A DNA stretch of 64,000 nt, taken from Caulobacterales bacterium (lineage in GTDB: Bacteria; Pseudomonadota; Alphaproteobacteria; Caulobacterales; Caulobacteraceae). Shown here in pieces: positions 16,016-24,393 of this stretch. The DNA is taken from NCBI GenBank assembly GCA_019510435.1, contig JAEKKJ010000006.1:124001-188000 (forward strand). Reading direction: 5' to 3'. Numbering within the stretch: position 1 is the stretch's first letter; every line of letters starts with the position of its first letter. The translations under genes and the position numbers were made by a program. A model generated the notes under the pieces. That model made no database searches. It was not told the DNA's origin and saw nothing but the letters and a program-made list of their open reading frames with translations.

Positions 16016-17945
16016 TCAGGAGATCGCCGAGCTGGAGCGGCTCGCGGCGCTAGAGCCGCAGGTCGAGGCGCGGCGCCGCGAGCTCGCCCGCGCCCTCCTC
16101 CGCGCCGGCCGGCGCGTCGAAGCGGAGGCTCAGCTGCGCGCGGCGGTGGCGGACCTGCCGAACGCCGTGGGCTGCTGGCTGGACCTCGCGACCCTGCTGA
16201 ACGCGGCGCGGCGGGTGGCCGAGGCGGAGGCGGCGCTGGACGGCGGCCTCGCCGCCAATCCCGGTGAGCGGCGCCTGCTCGAGGCCAAGGCCCTGGTCCT
16301 GCGCCTGTCCGGTGACACCGGCCGCACGGAGGCCTTCCTCCAGGGCCTGGCGGCGCATCATCCGGACGAGGCCTGGATCCACTTCCACCTCGGCGACCTG
16401 GTGGCCACCTACGACAGCCGGCGAGGCGAGGCGCACCTGCGCCGGGCCGTGGAGCTGGACCCGTCGCATGCCGATGCGGTCTTCGCGCTGATGCAGTGCC
16501 TGGAGCGCGCGGTGGGGCCTGAGGAGGGTGCGCAACTGGACGAGGCCTTCGGCCTGGCGGCGCGGGCCCCGGTCCTGGGGCTGGCCGGCGCGGCGCGGAC
16601 CAAGCTGGTGCGCGACATCCTGGGCCGGGTCTGCGCCTTCGACGCCCTGGACGCCCTGCCCTCGTTCGAGGCCCAGGGACGGCTCTATGCCGAGGCGGGG
16701 CTGCACACCGCCCTGTTCCGCCAGCTGGCGCAGGCGCGCACGCCGCAGCAGCGCGAGGCGTTGATGGCGCAGCATCGGCTGTGGGGCGCGGCGGCCGAGG
16801 CGCGGGCCCAGGCGGCGCCGATCCGGCGTCCGGCGCCCCGTCGGCCTGGCGGCCGGATCCGGCTGGGCATCATGTCGTCCGATCTGCGGCGCCATCCGGT
16901 GGGCTATTTCGCCCTGCCGCTGTTCGACCACCTGGACCGGGACCGCTTCGACGTCTTCGCCTATTCCTACTATCCGGGCGCGCCAGACCCGATCCAGCAA
17001 TCCATCGCCGACCGAATCGCGGGCTTCCGCAACTGGCCCGGCGTGTCGGCGCGCGACGCGGCGCAGCGGATCGCCGACGACGACCTGGACCTGCTGCTCG
17101 AGCTGGGCGGCTCAACCCATATGAACAGGCTGGAGGTCATGGCCTGGCGCTGCGCGCCGCTGCAGGCCAGCTGGCTCGGCTATCCGCACTCCACCGGGCT
17201 TTCCACCATCGACCGGTTCATCTGCGACCCGTTCAACCGCCCGACCGATCCGCGCTTCCTGATGGAGACGCCGCTGGAGATGCCGGCGAGCTGGATCGCC
17301 CTGGGCCAGGCGATCTTCACCGACGAGCCCGCCGTCGGCCCGCCGCCGTTCGAGCGCAACGGCTACGTCACCTTCGGCACGGCCAATGCGACGCTGAAGT
17401 ACAGCCGCGAGGGCCTGCAGGCCTGGGCCCGGATCGTCGCGGCCACGCCGGGCTCGAAGTTCGCCTTCATCCGCCCGGAAGCCGCCTCCGCGGCCTTCCG
17501 CCAGCACGTGGCCGCCGAGTTCGCGCGCTGTGGTGTCGAGGCCGACCGGCTGGTCTGGCGGGCGGTGCGCGGCGTCCACCTGCCCGTCTACAACGAGGTG
17601 GACATCACGCTGGACACCTTCCCCCTCACCGGCGGCACCACCACCACCGAGAGCCTCTGGATGGGCGTGCCGCTGGTCACCCTGCGCGGGGAGATGTTCC
17701 ACGAGCGCCTGAGCTATTCGATCCTGTCGAACGCCGGCCTCGGCGACCTCTGCACCGACGACCTGGACGAGTACCAGCGGCTGGCGCTGCAGCTGGCGGC
17801 GGACACCGACCGGCGCCGCGCGCTGCGCACCGGCCTGCGCGACATGATCCGCAACTCCGCCCTGGGCCAGACCGAGCAGTTCGCCCGCGACTTCTACGAC
17901 ATGCTGTATCGCGCCGTGACCGAGAGTCCCGCAGCCAGCGCCTGA
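16002..17945 (+). CDS. Second SPINDLY/OGT-type (GT41) protein O-glycosyltransferase
   Basis: A 647-aa paralogue of the preceding gene with a shorter TPR region (residues about 1-260) and the same GT41 catalytic half (RIRLGIMSSDLRRHPVGYFA, LGYPHSTGLSTIDRFICD, DTFPLTGGTTTTESLW). GTG start at 16002, 14 bp inside the upstream gene, implying coupled translation. The last 100 residues are almost identical to the first copy, whereas the TPR part is strongly diverged. So the two probably share donor and catalysis but recognise different protein targets. Converges with the sugar cassette, with a 2-bp gap. Confidence 0.9.
   Translation: MPLPDQEIAELERLAALEPQVEARRRELARALLRAGRRVEAEAQLRAAVADLPNAVGCWLDLATLLNAARRVAEAEAALDGGLAANPGERRLLEAKALVLRLSGDTGRTEAFLQGLAAHHPDEAWIHFHLGDLVATYDSRRGEAHLRRAVELDPSHADAVFALMQCLERAVGPEEGAQLDEAFGLAARAPVLGLAGAARTKLVRDILGRVCAFDALDALPSFEAQGRLYAEAGLHTALFRQLAQARTPQQREALMAQHRLWGAAAEARAQAAPIRRPAPRRPGGRIRLGIMSSDLRRHPVGYFALPLFDHLDRDRFDVFAYSYYPGAPDPIQQSIADRIAGFRNWPGVSARDAAQRIADDDLDLLLELGGSTHMNRLEVMAWRCAPLQASWLGYPHSTGLSTIDRFICDPFNRPTDPRFLMETPLEMPASWIALGQAIFTDEPAVGPPPFERNGYVTFGTANATLKYSREGLQAWARIVAATPGSKFAFIRPEAASAAFRQHVAAEFARCGVEADRLVWRAVRGVHLPVYNEVDITLDTFPLTGGTTTTESLWMGVPLVTLRGEMFHERLSYSILSNAGLGDLCTDDLDEYQRLALQLAADTDRRRALRTGLRDMIRNSALGQTEQFARDFYDMLYRAVTESPAASA
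17628..17924 (+). repeat. Near-identical 297-bp tract, copy 2 (gene conversion)
   Basis: Partner of 15692-15988, in the 3' part of the second OGT gene at a fixed offset of 1936 bp. Confidence 0.9.
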
Positions 17946-17947
17946 GC

Positions 17948-18601
17948 TCAGAGGCGGAAATATTCCTGCAGCAGGTCGTCGGGGCGCGGCTGGAACGCCA
18001 GGTCGCTGCCCGTCCCGCGGAAGGCGATGACCCCCGGCGGCACGGTCTTGTTCACCGCACTCGTCCCCTGGCTCAGCACCGCGTCATCGCCGATCACCGA
18101 GCGCCCGATCACCGCCGTGTTGGGATAGAGCACCACCCGCTCGCCGATCTGTGGGATCTGGTCCTTGTGCCGGCCCACGGTGGAGTTCTGGTAGAGCACC
18201 AGGTAGTTGCCGTAGACGGCCTTGGCCAGGACGATGCCCACCGAGTGGCCGATGTAGAACACGGCCGGCATCTGGATCTCGTAGAACAGGTCGATCCCGT
18301 TCAGCGCCTTGTTCATCAGGAAGAGGCGCGTGGCCGCCGCCGTGTCGCCCGACCGCCGCCAGATCGTGTTGGCGAGGTAGTAGAGCAGGATGCAGTGCTG
18401 CGAGGACTGCAGCACGTTGAACTGGTCCGGCCGCCAGGGGGCGCAGGCGTTGATACAGACGTGCATGCGCTCCAGCGCCTCGTCGAGGTGGGCGTCGGCG
18501 GCGGCGCGGAACGCGGCCTCGCGGCCGTCGGGAACGATCGCCGCGCACTGGGCGGTGAGATAGCCCAGCAGGCTCTCACGGGTGTGGTCCAGCAGCTTCA
18601 C
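17948..18601 (-). CDS. Serine-acetyltransferase-like left-handed beta-helix acyltransferase
   Basis: A 217-aa protein whose N-terminal two thirds is helical (LANTIWRRSG ... LFLMNKALNGIDLFYEI) and whose C-terminus is a hexapeptide-repeat region (FYIGHSVGIVLAKAVYGNYL, GERVVLYPNTAVIGRSVIGD). This resembles CysE, but the position as last gene of a nucleotide-sugar cassette suggests O- or N-acetylation of a sugar. GTG start at 18601 overlaps the epimerase stop (GTGA). Direct cysteine synthesis is possible but less likely. Confidence 0.78.
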   Translation of the reverse strand: MKLLDHTRESLLGYLTAQCAAIVPDGREAAFRAAADAHLDEALERMHVCINACAPWRPDQFNVLQSSQHCILLYYLANTIWRRSGDTAAATRLFLMNKALNGIDLFYEIQMPAVFYIGHSVGIVLAKAVYGNYLVLYQNSTVGRHKDQIPQIGERVVLYPNTAVIGRSVIGDDAVLSQGTSAVNKTVPPGVIAFRGTGSDLAFQPRPDDLLQEYFRL

Positions 18602-19398
18602 GCCTTCAGGCCCTCCAGGTAGCCGGCCACCACATCCTCCACCGGCCGCGCACGCACGCCAAGGGCGGCCAGCCGCTCGACGGCGGCGTTGGGCGGCGGC
18701 TCCGGGCTGGCCGAGCCGGTGAAGGCCACGTTCCAGCCGGCGGCCTCGAAGACCCGGGCGATGTCGGCGTTGGTGGTGAGCCGGCCGGCGGCGACGTTGA
18801 ACACCTGGGCCGCGGGCGACTCGGCGATGGCGATCAGGGCGTCCACGGTGTCGTCCAGGTGGATGTAGTCGCGGGCGATGTTGGGGCTGGATTGGAGGCT
18901 GAGGTCGCGCGAGCTCTTCGCCGCGATCAGCCACTCCGACAGGAACCCCGGCGCGTCGTCCGTCCAATCGAAGACGTTGGAGAGCCGCGCCACGGCCCCT
19001 CTCCCATCGGTCCGGGCCAGGGTCAGGTTCTCGCCGAGCGCCTTGGAGAGGTCGTAGACGCGCCGCGGGTCGGCCGGATCGAACACCAGGGCCTCGGCCT
19101 CGTGCGCCGTCGCCGTGCGCTGGCCGTCGTAGAGCCGCGTCGAGGAGCAGTAGACCAGCCGCTCGAACCGGCCGGCCCGGATCAGCTCGGAGATGAGGCT
19201 GGCGTGGGCCTCCACGGTGTCGAAGGGCCGGCGGTCGTAGTCGGCGGTGAGCCCGGCGCAGTAGTAGACGACCCCCAGGTCGCGGGTCATGAGCGCCGGA
19301 TCGCCCTTGGCCGGCGTCCAGGCCGCCTCTCCGCGCTCGGCCAGGCGCTCGACCAGGCGCCGCCCGACGAACCCCGCCGCCCCCACCACGGTGATCAT
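18598..19398 (-). CDS. NAD-dependent epimerase/dehydratase
   Basis: A 266-aa extended-SDR protein. Seen: N-terminal Rossmann motif VVGAAGFVGRRLVERL, YCSSTRLYDG in the Ser/Thr position, and VYDLSKALGE with the catalytic Tyr and Lys (YxxxK). It ends ... VVAGYLEGLKA. Overlaps genes on both sides by 4 bp. In this cassette its likely job is reduction or epimerisation at C4 of the CDP-4-keto-deoxysugar after methylation; that assignment is inferred from context. Confidence 0.85.
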   Translation of the reverse strand: MITVVGAAGFVGRRLVERLAERGEAAWTPAKGDPALMTRDLGVVYYCAGLTADYDRRPFDTVEAHASLISELIRAGRFERLVYCSSTRLYDGQRTATAHEAEALVFDPADPRRVYDLSKALGENLTLARTDGRGAVARLSNVFDWTDDAPGFLSEWLIAAKSSRDLSLQSSPNIARDYIHLDDTVDALIAIAESPAAQVFNVAAGRLTTNADIARVFEAAGWNVAFTGSASPEPPPNAAVERLAALGVRARPVEDVVAGYLEGLKA

Positions 19399-19886
19399 CC
19401 GCCGCGCTCGCCGATCCGCTGCGCCGGGGCGCCGGCGTAGATGGCGTAGGCCTCCACCTCGCCACGCACCACCGAGCCCGCCGCGATTACGCAGCCCTTG
19501 CGCAGCACCGCCCCGTCCAGAAGCACGACGCCCGAGCCCAGCCAGCAGTCGTCCTCGATGACGATGCCGCCCTTGGAGGGTTGGAACCCCTGGTCCTTGA
19601 TCATCCGCGTCCGGTCGGCGATCGCATGGTTGGTGGGGGCCAGGGTGCAGTTGGCCGCAATCGCCACGCCCTGCCCGATCCGCACGCCATTGCCGGTGTA
19701 GATCACCGTGCCGGAGTTGATCGCGGTGTCGGCGCCGATCACCACCTCGCCCGATCCGCCGGCCGGCTTGATCTTCACGAAGCTGTCGATCATTACCCGC
19801 GGCCCGATCTCGATCAGGGTGCCGCGCACGGACTCCTCGATGTCCGCCAGCTTCGAGATCCGCGCGGTCGGGTCGATCCTAAGCAT
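19395..19886 (-). CDS. Hexapeptide-repeat acyltransferase (LbH/CatB-like)
   Basis: A 163-aa left-handed beta-helix protein: repeated [IV]G units (VVIGADTAINSGTVIYTGNG, VRIGQGVAIAANCTLAPTNH, IVIEDDCWLGSGVVLLDGAV), with the catalytic His in PTNHAI. It probably transfers an acetyl or other acyl group to an amino- or hydroxy-sugar. Start ATG at 19886, inside the end of the 3,5-epimerase gene (8-bp overlap); the frame is open further upstream but that part is only the epimerase gene in another phase. Confidence 0.87.
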   Translation of the reverse strand: MLRIDPTARISKLADIEESVRGTLIEIGPRVMIDSFVKIKPAGGSGEVVIGADTAINSGTVIYTGNGVRIGQGVAIAANCTLAPTNHAIADRTRMIKDQGFQPSKGGIVIEDDCWLGSGVVLLDGAVLRKGCVIAAGSVVRGEVEAYAIYAGAPAQRIGERGG

Positions 19887-20409
19887 CGTAATCAGGATAG
19901 GCCGCGTCCTGCGGCGACAGCAACGCAGGCGCCATGGGCCAGTCGATGCCGAAGGCCGGGTCGTCCCAGCGCACGCCCGCCGCATGGCCCGCCGTATAGG
20001 CCGGCGCAATCTGGTAGAGCACGTCGGTGTGCGCCTCCAGGGTCAGGAACCCGTGGGCCACCCCCTCCGGGATGAACAGCGCCAGCAGGTTGTCGGCCGA
20101 CAGCTCCTCGCCGATCCACCGGCGATGGGTGGGGCTGTCGGGGCGCAGGTCCACCGCCACGTCGAACACCCGCCCGCGCGTCACCCGCACCAGCTTGGTC
20201 TCCGCATGCGGCGCGGCCTGGTAGTGGAGGCCGCGCAGGGTGCCGGGGTGCGGATTGCACGAGAGGCTGGTCTGGGCCGGCGCGAACGGAATGCCCGCGG
20301 CGGCGAATTCCTCGGGGCAATGCAGCCGCGCAAAGCCGCCGCGCGCGTCCAGGTGCGGCTCGGCTTTCACCCGGAAGACGCCGGCGAGCGCGGTGCGCTG
20401 GAACTTCAT
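19879..20409 (-). CDS. dTDP-4-dehydrorhamnose 3,5-epimerase family protein
   Basis: A 176-aa cupin-fold (RmlC-like) sugar epimerase. Seen: the catalytic His in TLRGLHYQ, LVRVTRGRVFDVAVDLR, the IPEGVAHGFLTL strand and the Tyr in DVLYQIAP. With rfbF and rfbG in the same operon the substrate is probably a CDP-4-keto-6-deoxyhexose, possibly after C-methylation, not the dTDP sugar of the name. Overlaps both neighbours (4 and 8 bp). Confidence 0.88.
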   Translation of the reverse strand: MKFQRTALAGVFRVKAEPHLDARGGFARLHCPEEFAAAGIPFAPAQTSLSCNPHPGTLRGLHYQAAPHAETKLVRVTRGRVFDVAVDLRPDSPTHRRWIGEELSADNLLALFIPEGVAHGFLTLEAHTDVLYQIAPAYTAGHAAGVRWDDPAFGIDWPMAPALLSPQDAAYPDYDA

Positions 20410-21647
20410 CCGCCCACCACCTTGGTCTCCGGTGAGGCGACCACGAAGCGCCCGCCCCAGTCGGCGATGAACGCCAGCTGGGTCATGATCTCGTCCTTCA
20501 GGTTCCAGGGCAGGATGAGGACGTAGTCCGGCCGTGTCTCGCCCACCGCGGAGGGCGCGAAGACCGGGATGTGACTGCCGGGCAGGTAGCGGCCCTGCTT
20601 GGCCGGGTTGGCGTCGTAGGCGCAGACGATGTCGGCCGCCGTGGTCCCGCAGTAGTTCAGGAAGGTGTTGCCCTTGGCCGCGGCGCCGTAAGCCGAGATG
20701 GCCTTGCCGTCGTCCTTGGCCGTGCGCAGGAACGCCAGGAAGCTGTCGCGCACCGCCTCCACCCGCGCCGCAAACCCGTCGTAGGTCTCAGGTTTGTGCA
20801 GCCCGGCCACGGCCTCGCGCGCCCGCAGGTCGCGCAGGGCGTCGGTCTCGTCGTGGCCGGAGCCCAGGTGGCAGCAGAACAGCCGCAGCGACCCGCCGTG
20901 CGTCGCCAGCAGCTCCACGTCGAACGGGCGCAGGCCATGGGCCCGCAGCACCTGCTCCACCGCCAGCAGCGACAGGTACGAGTAGTGCTCGTGGTAGATG
21001 GTGTCGAACTGCACCTTCTCGATCAGGTTCAGGAGGTGCGGGAACTCGAAGGTCAGCACGCCCTGCGGTTTCAGCACGTGCTGGAAGCCGGCCACGAAGG
21101 CGTTCAAGTCCGGGACGTGCGCCAGGACGTTGTTGGCCGCCATCAGGTCAGCCCGGTCGCCGCGGGCGGCCAGTTTCTGGCCGGTCTCGGCGTTGAAGAA
21201 CACCACCTCGGTGCGCACGCCGATGGCGCGGGCGGCCTCGGCGGTGTTGGCGGTGGGCTCGATCCCCAGCACCGGGATGTCGCGGGCCAGGAAGTGCTTC
21301 AGGAGATAGCCGTCGTTGCTGGCCACCTCCACCACCAGGCTCTCGGGGCCCAGGCCGAAGCGCTCGATCATCGCCCCGGCATAGCGCCGGGCGTGCTCCA
21401 CCCAGCCGGAAGAGAACGACGAGAAATAGGCGTAGCCGGCGTCGAAGATCGCCTCGGCCGGCACGTCATGGTCGGCCTGGACCAGGAAACAGCGGTCGCA
21501 GACCCGCGTGTGCAGCGGGAAGACAGGCTCGTCGCCCGCCGCCAGCTGCTCGGGCGTCAGGTAGCTGTTGGCCAGGGGCTGCTCCCCCAGGTCCAGGAAG
21601 GTGCGGGTCAGCGGCGCGCGGCAGAAGCGGCAAAGGGGGGGACTCAT
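20406..21647 (-). CDS. NDP-hexose C-methyltransferase (TylCIII-like)
   Basis: A 413-aa three-domain SAM-dependent enzyme that adds a methyl branch to a 4-ketosugar, usually at C3. The N-terminal zinc domain has Cys6, Cys9, Cys50 and Cys53 (CRFC ... CDRC). The central SAM-binding motif is VVEVASNDGYLLKHF; the family signature DTIYHEHYSYLS follows; and the C-terminal domain (AYGAAAKGNTFLNYCG ... PWNLKDEI) is complete. Start ATG at 21647 overlaps rfbG by 4 bp. Together with rfbF/rfbG it predicts a CDP-branched 6-deoxyhexose. Confidence 0.92.
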   Translation of the reverse strand: MSPPLCRFCRAPLTRTFLDLGEQPLANSYLTPEQLAAGDEPVFPLHTRVCDRCFLVQADHDVPAEAIFDAGYAYFSSFSSGWVEHARRYAGAMIERFGLGPESLVVEVASNDGYLLKHFLARDIPVLGIEPTANTAEAARAIGVRTEVVFFNAETGQKLAARGDRADLMAANNVLAHVPDLNAFVAGFQHVLKPQGVLTFEFPHLLNLIEKVQFDTIYHEHYSYLSLLAVEQVLRAHGLRPFDVELLATHGGSLRLFCCHLGSGHDETDALRDLRAREAVAGLHKPETYDGFAARVEAVRDSFLAFLRTAKDDGKAISAYGAAAKGNTFLNYCGTTAADIVCAYDANPAKQGRYLPGSHIPVFAPSAVGETRPDYVLILPWNLKDEIMTQLAFIADWGGRFVVASPETKVVGG

Positions 21648-22705
21648 GCGGCGCCTTCGTAGCCCTCGATCTGCTCCAGGCACAAGGCGAACGGATCCTC
21701 CCCGGCGCCCTGCCGCCGATACCAGTCCATGGTCAGGGCCACGGCCTGCGGCGCGTCCAGTCGGCTCTCGAAGCCGAGGACGCGCTTGGCCAGGCCGGCG
21801 TCGATGGCCAGGGCGCGCGCCTCCAGAGAGTGCGGGTCGGCCTCGTGCCGCCAGGGCTTCCCGCCCAGGGCCTGGACGCCCAGGGTCGCCAGTTCGCCCA
21901 CGGTCACCTGCGGTCCGCCGGGCTTCGGCCCGAAGTTGATGGCGCGCGGGGCGTCCGGGTCGCTCGCCAGCCGCTGCAGCAGCACGAAATAGCCGGCCAG
22001 GCAGTCCAGCACATGCTGCCAGGGCCGCGTCGCCTCCGGATGGCGCAGCACCACCGCCTCGCCACCGCGGGCGGCGCGCACGATATCGGCCACGATGCGG
22101 TCGCGGGAGAAGTCGCCGCCGCCGATGACGTTGCCGCCCCGCGCCGTGCCCAGCGGGACGGTCTTGAAGAAGCTCCGCGCATAGCTCTGGACCACGATCT
22201 CGGCCGCCGCCTTGGACGCCGAATAGGGATCCTTGCCGCCCAGGTTGTCGCCCTCGGCGAAGGCCCGGCCCGTCTCGGCGTTGGCGTAGACCTTGTCCGA
22301 GGTGACCACCAGCGCCGCCTGCAGGGCCGGCTGGTCGCGCAGCGCCTGCAGCAGGTGGGCCGTGCCCATGATGTTGGTCTCGAAGGTGGTGATCGGGTCC
22401 TCGATGGAGGCGCGCACGATCGGCTGGGCGGCCATGTGCAGCACCAGGTCGAAGGCCTGTCCGGAGATCGCCGCCCGCACCGCGTCCGGGTTGCGCAGGT
22501 CGGTCAGGTGCGAGCGCACGCGGTGCTCGACGCCGGCCAGGGTGAAGAGCGCCGGAATCTGGTCCGGCGGCAGGGCGAGGCCCGTGACCTCGGCGCCCAT
22601 CCGGGTCAGCCAGATCGCCGCCCATGCGCCCTTGAAGCCGGTGTGGCCGGTCAGCAGGACCCGCTTGCCCGCCCAGAAGTCCGGGCTCACCCGCGACGAG
22701 CTCAC
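21644..22705 (-). CDS. rfbG: CDP-glucose 4,6-dehydratase
   Basis: A 353-aa extended-SDR enzyme that converts CDP-glucose to CDP-4-keto-6-deoxyglucose. Seen: the NAD-binding motif LLTGHTGFKGAWAAIWL (the TGHTGFKG version is specific to RfbG), LVVTSDKVYAN, and YSASKAAAEIV with the catalytic Tyr and Lys. GTG start at 22705 overlaps the rfbF stop. The frame is open 26 codons further upstream, but that stretch is out-of-phase rfbF. Second step of the sugar cassette. Confidence 0.94.
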   Translation of the reverse strand: MSSSRVSPDFWAGKRVLLTGHTGFKGAWAAIWLTRMGAEVTGLALPPDQIPALFTLAGVEHRVRSHLTDLRNPDAVRAAISGQAFDLVLHMAAQPIVRASIEDPITTFETNIMGTAHLLQALRDQPALQAALVVTSDKVYANAETGRAFAEGDNLGGKDPYSASKAAAEIVVQSYARSFFKTVPLGTARGGNVIGGGDFSRDRIVADIVRAARGGEAVVLRHPEATRPWQHVLDCLAGYFVLLQRLASDPDAPRAINFGPKPGGPQVTVGELATLGVQALGGKPWRHEADPHSLEARALAIDAGLAKRVLGFESRLDAPQAVALTMDWYRRQGAGEDPFALCLEQIEGYEGAA

Positions 22706-23469
22706 TTGCGCCACGGCGCCTCGCCGGAGGCCCAGAGGCCTTCCAGGACGTTCTTGTCGCGCAGGGTGTCCATGGCCGCCCAAAAGCCGTCGTGGCGGTA
22801 GGCCATCAGCTGGCCGTCGGCCGCCAGGCCCTCCAGTGGCTCGCGCTCCCAGATGGTCTCGTCCCCGTCGATCCGCTCCACCACGCTGGGGTCGAGCACG
22901 AAGAAGCCGCCGTTGATCAGGCCGTTGTCCCCGGGGGGCTTCTCGATGAAGCGGTCTACCCGCCCGTCGTTGATCTCCAGGGCGCCATAGCGGCCCGGCG
23001 GGACCACGGCGGTGATCGTCGCCGCCTTGCCGTGCGCCTTGTGGTAGGCGGCCAGGGCCTTGAGGTCCACGTCCGAGACCCCGTCGCCGTAGGTCAGGAA
23101 GAAGGGCTCACCCGGGTCCAGATAGCGGGCCACGCGCTTCAGTCGCCCGCCGGTCATGGTGGCCTCGCCGGTCTCCACCAGGGTGACGCGCCAGGGCTCG
23201 TGGTTGCGGGCGTGGTACTCGATCTCGCCCTTGGCCAGGTCCACCGTCAGGTCGGCGTTGTGGAGCACGTAGTTGGCGAAGTACTCCTTCACCACATAGC
23301 CCTTGTAGCCGAGACACACGACGAAGTCGTTGAAGCCATAGTGCGAATACAGCTTCATGATGTGCCAGAGGATCGGGCGACCGCCGATCTCGATCATCGG
23401 CTTGGGCTTGAGGTGGCTCTCTTCGGAGATGCGCGTGCCGAGGCCCCCGGCCAGGATCACCGTCTTCAT
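22702..23469 (-). CDS. rfbF: Glucose-1-phosphate cytidylyltransferase
   Basis: A 255-aa nucleotidyltransferase that makes CDP-glucose from CTP and glucose 1-phosphate. Seen: LAGGLGTRISEESHLKPKPM (the nucleotide and sugar-phosphate contact region), IEIGGRPILWHIMKLYSHYG, YGDGVSDVD and FIEKPPGDNGLINGGFFVLD. First gene of a seven-gene operon in which every neighbour overlaps, so it sets entry of glucose into the pathway. The promoter must lie in the 132-bp gap to the divergent sulfotransferase. Confidence 0.95.
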   Translation of the reverse strand: MKTVILAGGLGTRISEESHLKPKPMIEIGGRPILWHIMKLYSHYGFNDFVVCLGYKGYVVKEYFANYVLHNADLTVDLAKGEIEYHARNHEPWRVTLVETGEATMTGGRLKRVARYLDPGEPFFLTYGDGVSDVDLKALAAYHKAHGKAATITAVVPPGRYGALEINDGRVDRFIEKPPGDNGLINGGFFVLDPSVVERIDGDETIWEREPLEGLAADGQLMAYRHDGFWAAMDTLRDKNVLEGLWASGEAPWRK

Positions 23470-23601
23470 TCTTCAACCTTGCTGCGGCGCGCCCCGACGC
23501 GACCGACGTGGAGGCCGTCTTAGCGGCTAAACCGCCAAAGCCCAACCGCGGCAAGGCGCCCGGGGCTTGCCTGCGGCCCTCCGGCGCGGCACGGGAGGGC
23601 C

Positions 23602-24345
23602 ATGGTCGAGCCGCCCCGCGTGACGTTCCTGATCGCCGGCGTCCAGAAGGGCGGCACCACGGCCCTGTTCGACTACCTGGGCGACTATCCGGACCTGGCC
23701 CTCTCCGACGCCAAGGAACTGCACTTCTTCGACGATGAGGCCCGCGATTGGGCCGCGCCCGACTACGGCGCCTACCACGCCCGCTTCCCGGACCCGGCGG
23801 GGCGGCCCTGCGGCGAGGCGACGCCGATCTATAGCTACTGGCCGGCCAGCCTGGAGCGGATCTGCGCCTACAGTCCGGCGATGCGCCTGATCCTGGTGCT
23901 GCGCGACCCGGTGCAGCGGGCCTGGTCCCACTGGCGCATGGAATACGCCCGCGGCGCGGAGACGAGGCCGTTCGCCTGGTGCGTCCGCGAGGGCCGCCAG
24001 CGCCTGTTCCAGGCCGAGCCGTGGGGGCATCACCGCGAGTTCTCCTATGTGGAGCGCGGCTTCTATGCGGAGCAGGTGGAGCGCATCTTCGGCCTCTTCC
24101 CACGCTCGCAGGTGCTGATCACCACCTCCGATTCGCTGCGCAGCGACCCCGGCGGGACCCTGGGCCAAGTGCGGGCCTTCCTCGGTCTGCCGCCCGCGCC
24201 GACCCCGCCGGTGCGCGAGGTCCACGTCGGACAGGCGATCGACTATCCGTCACTGCTGACCGCCGACGATATCGACCACCTGCGGGGCGTCTACGCCGCC
24301 GACTCCGAGCGCCTGGCGGCCCTGACCGGCATCCGTTTCACCTAG
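23602..24345 (+). CDS. Sulfotransferase family protein
   Basis: A 247-aa PAPS-dependent sulfotransferase. The 5'-phosphosulfate loop is FLIAGVQKGGTTALFDYL and the 3'-phosphate site is LVLRDPVQRAWSHWRMEY, both in the usual places. It resembles bacterial heparan/Stf-type enzymes that sulfate carbohydrates. It lies divergent from the CDP-sugar operon and next to a peptidase, so sulfation of the surface glycan is the natural guess. No sulfate-activation genes (cysD/N/C) are in the window. Confidence 0.88.
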   Translation: MVEPPRVTFLIAGVQKGGTTALFDYLGDYPDLALSDAKELHFFDDEARDWAAPDYGAYHARFPDPAGRPCGEATPIYSYWPASLERICAYSPAMRLILVLRDPVQRAWSHWRMEYARGAETRPFAWCVREGRQRLFQAEPWGHHREFSYVERGFYAEQVERIFGLFPRSQVLITTSDSLRSDPGGTLGQVRAFLGLPPAPTPPVREVHVGQAIDYPSLLTADDIDHLRGVYAADSERLAALTGIRFT

Positions 24346-24393
24346 GCTCGGCAGGGCCACACTCTTGCCCGGGAGGCTGGAGAGGATCGGCGC

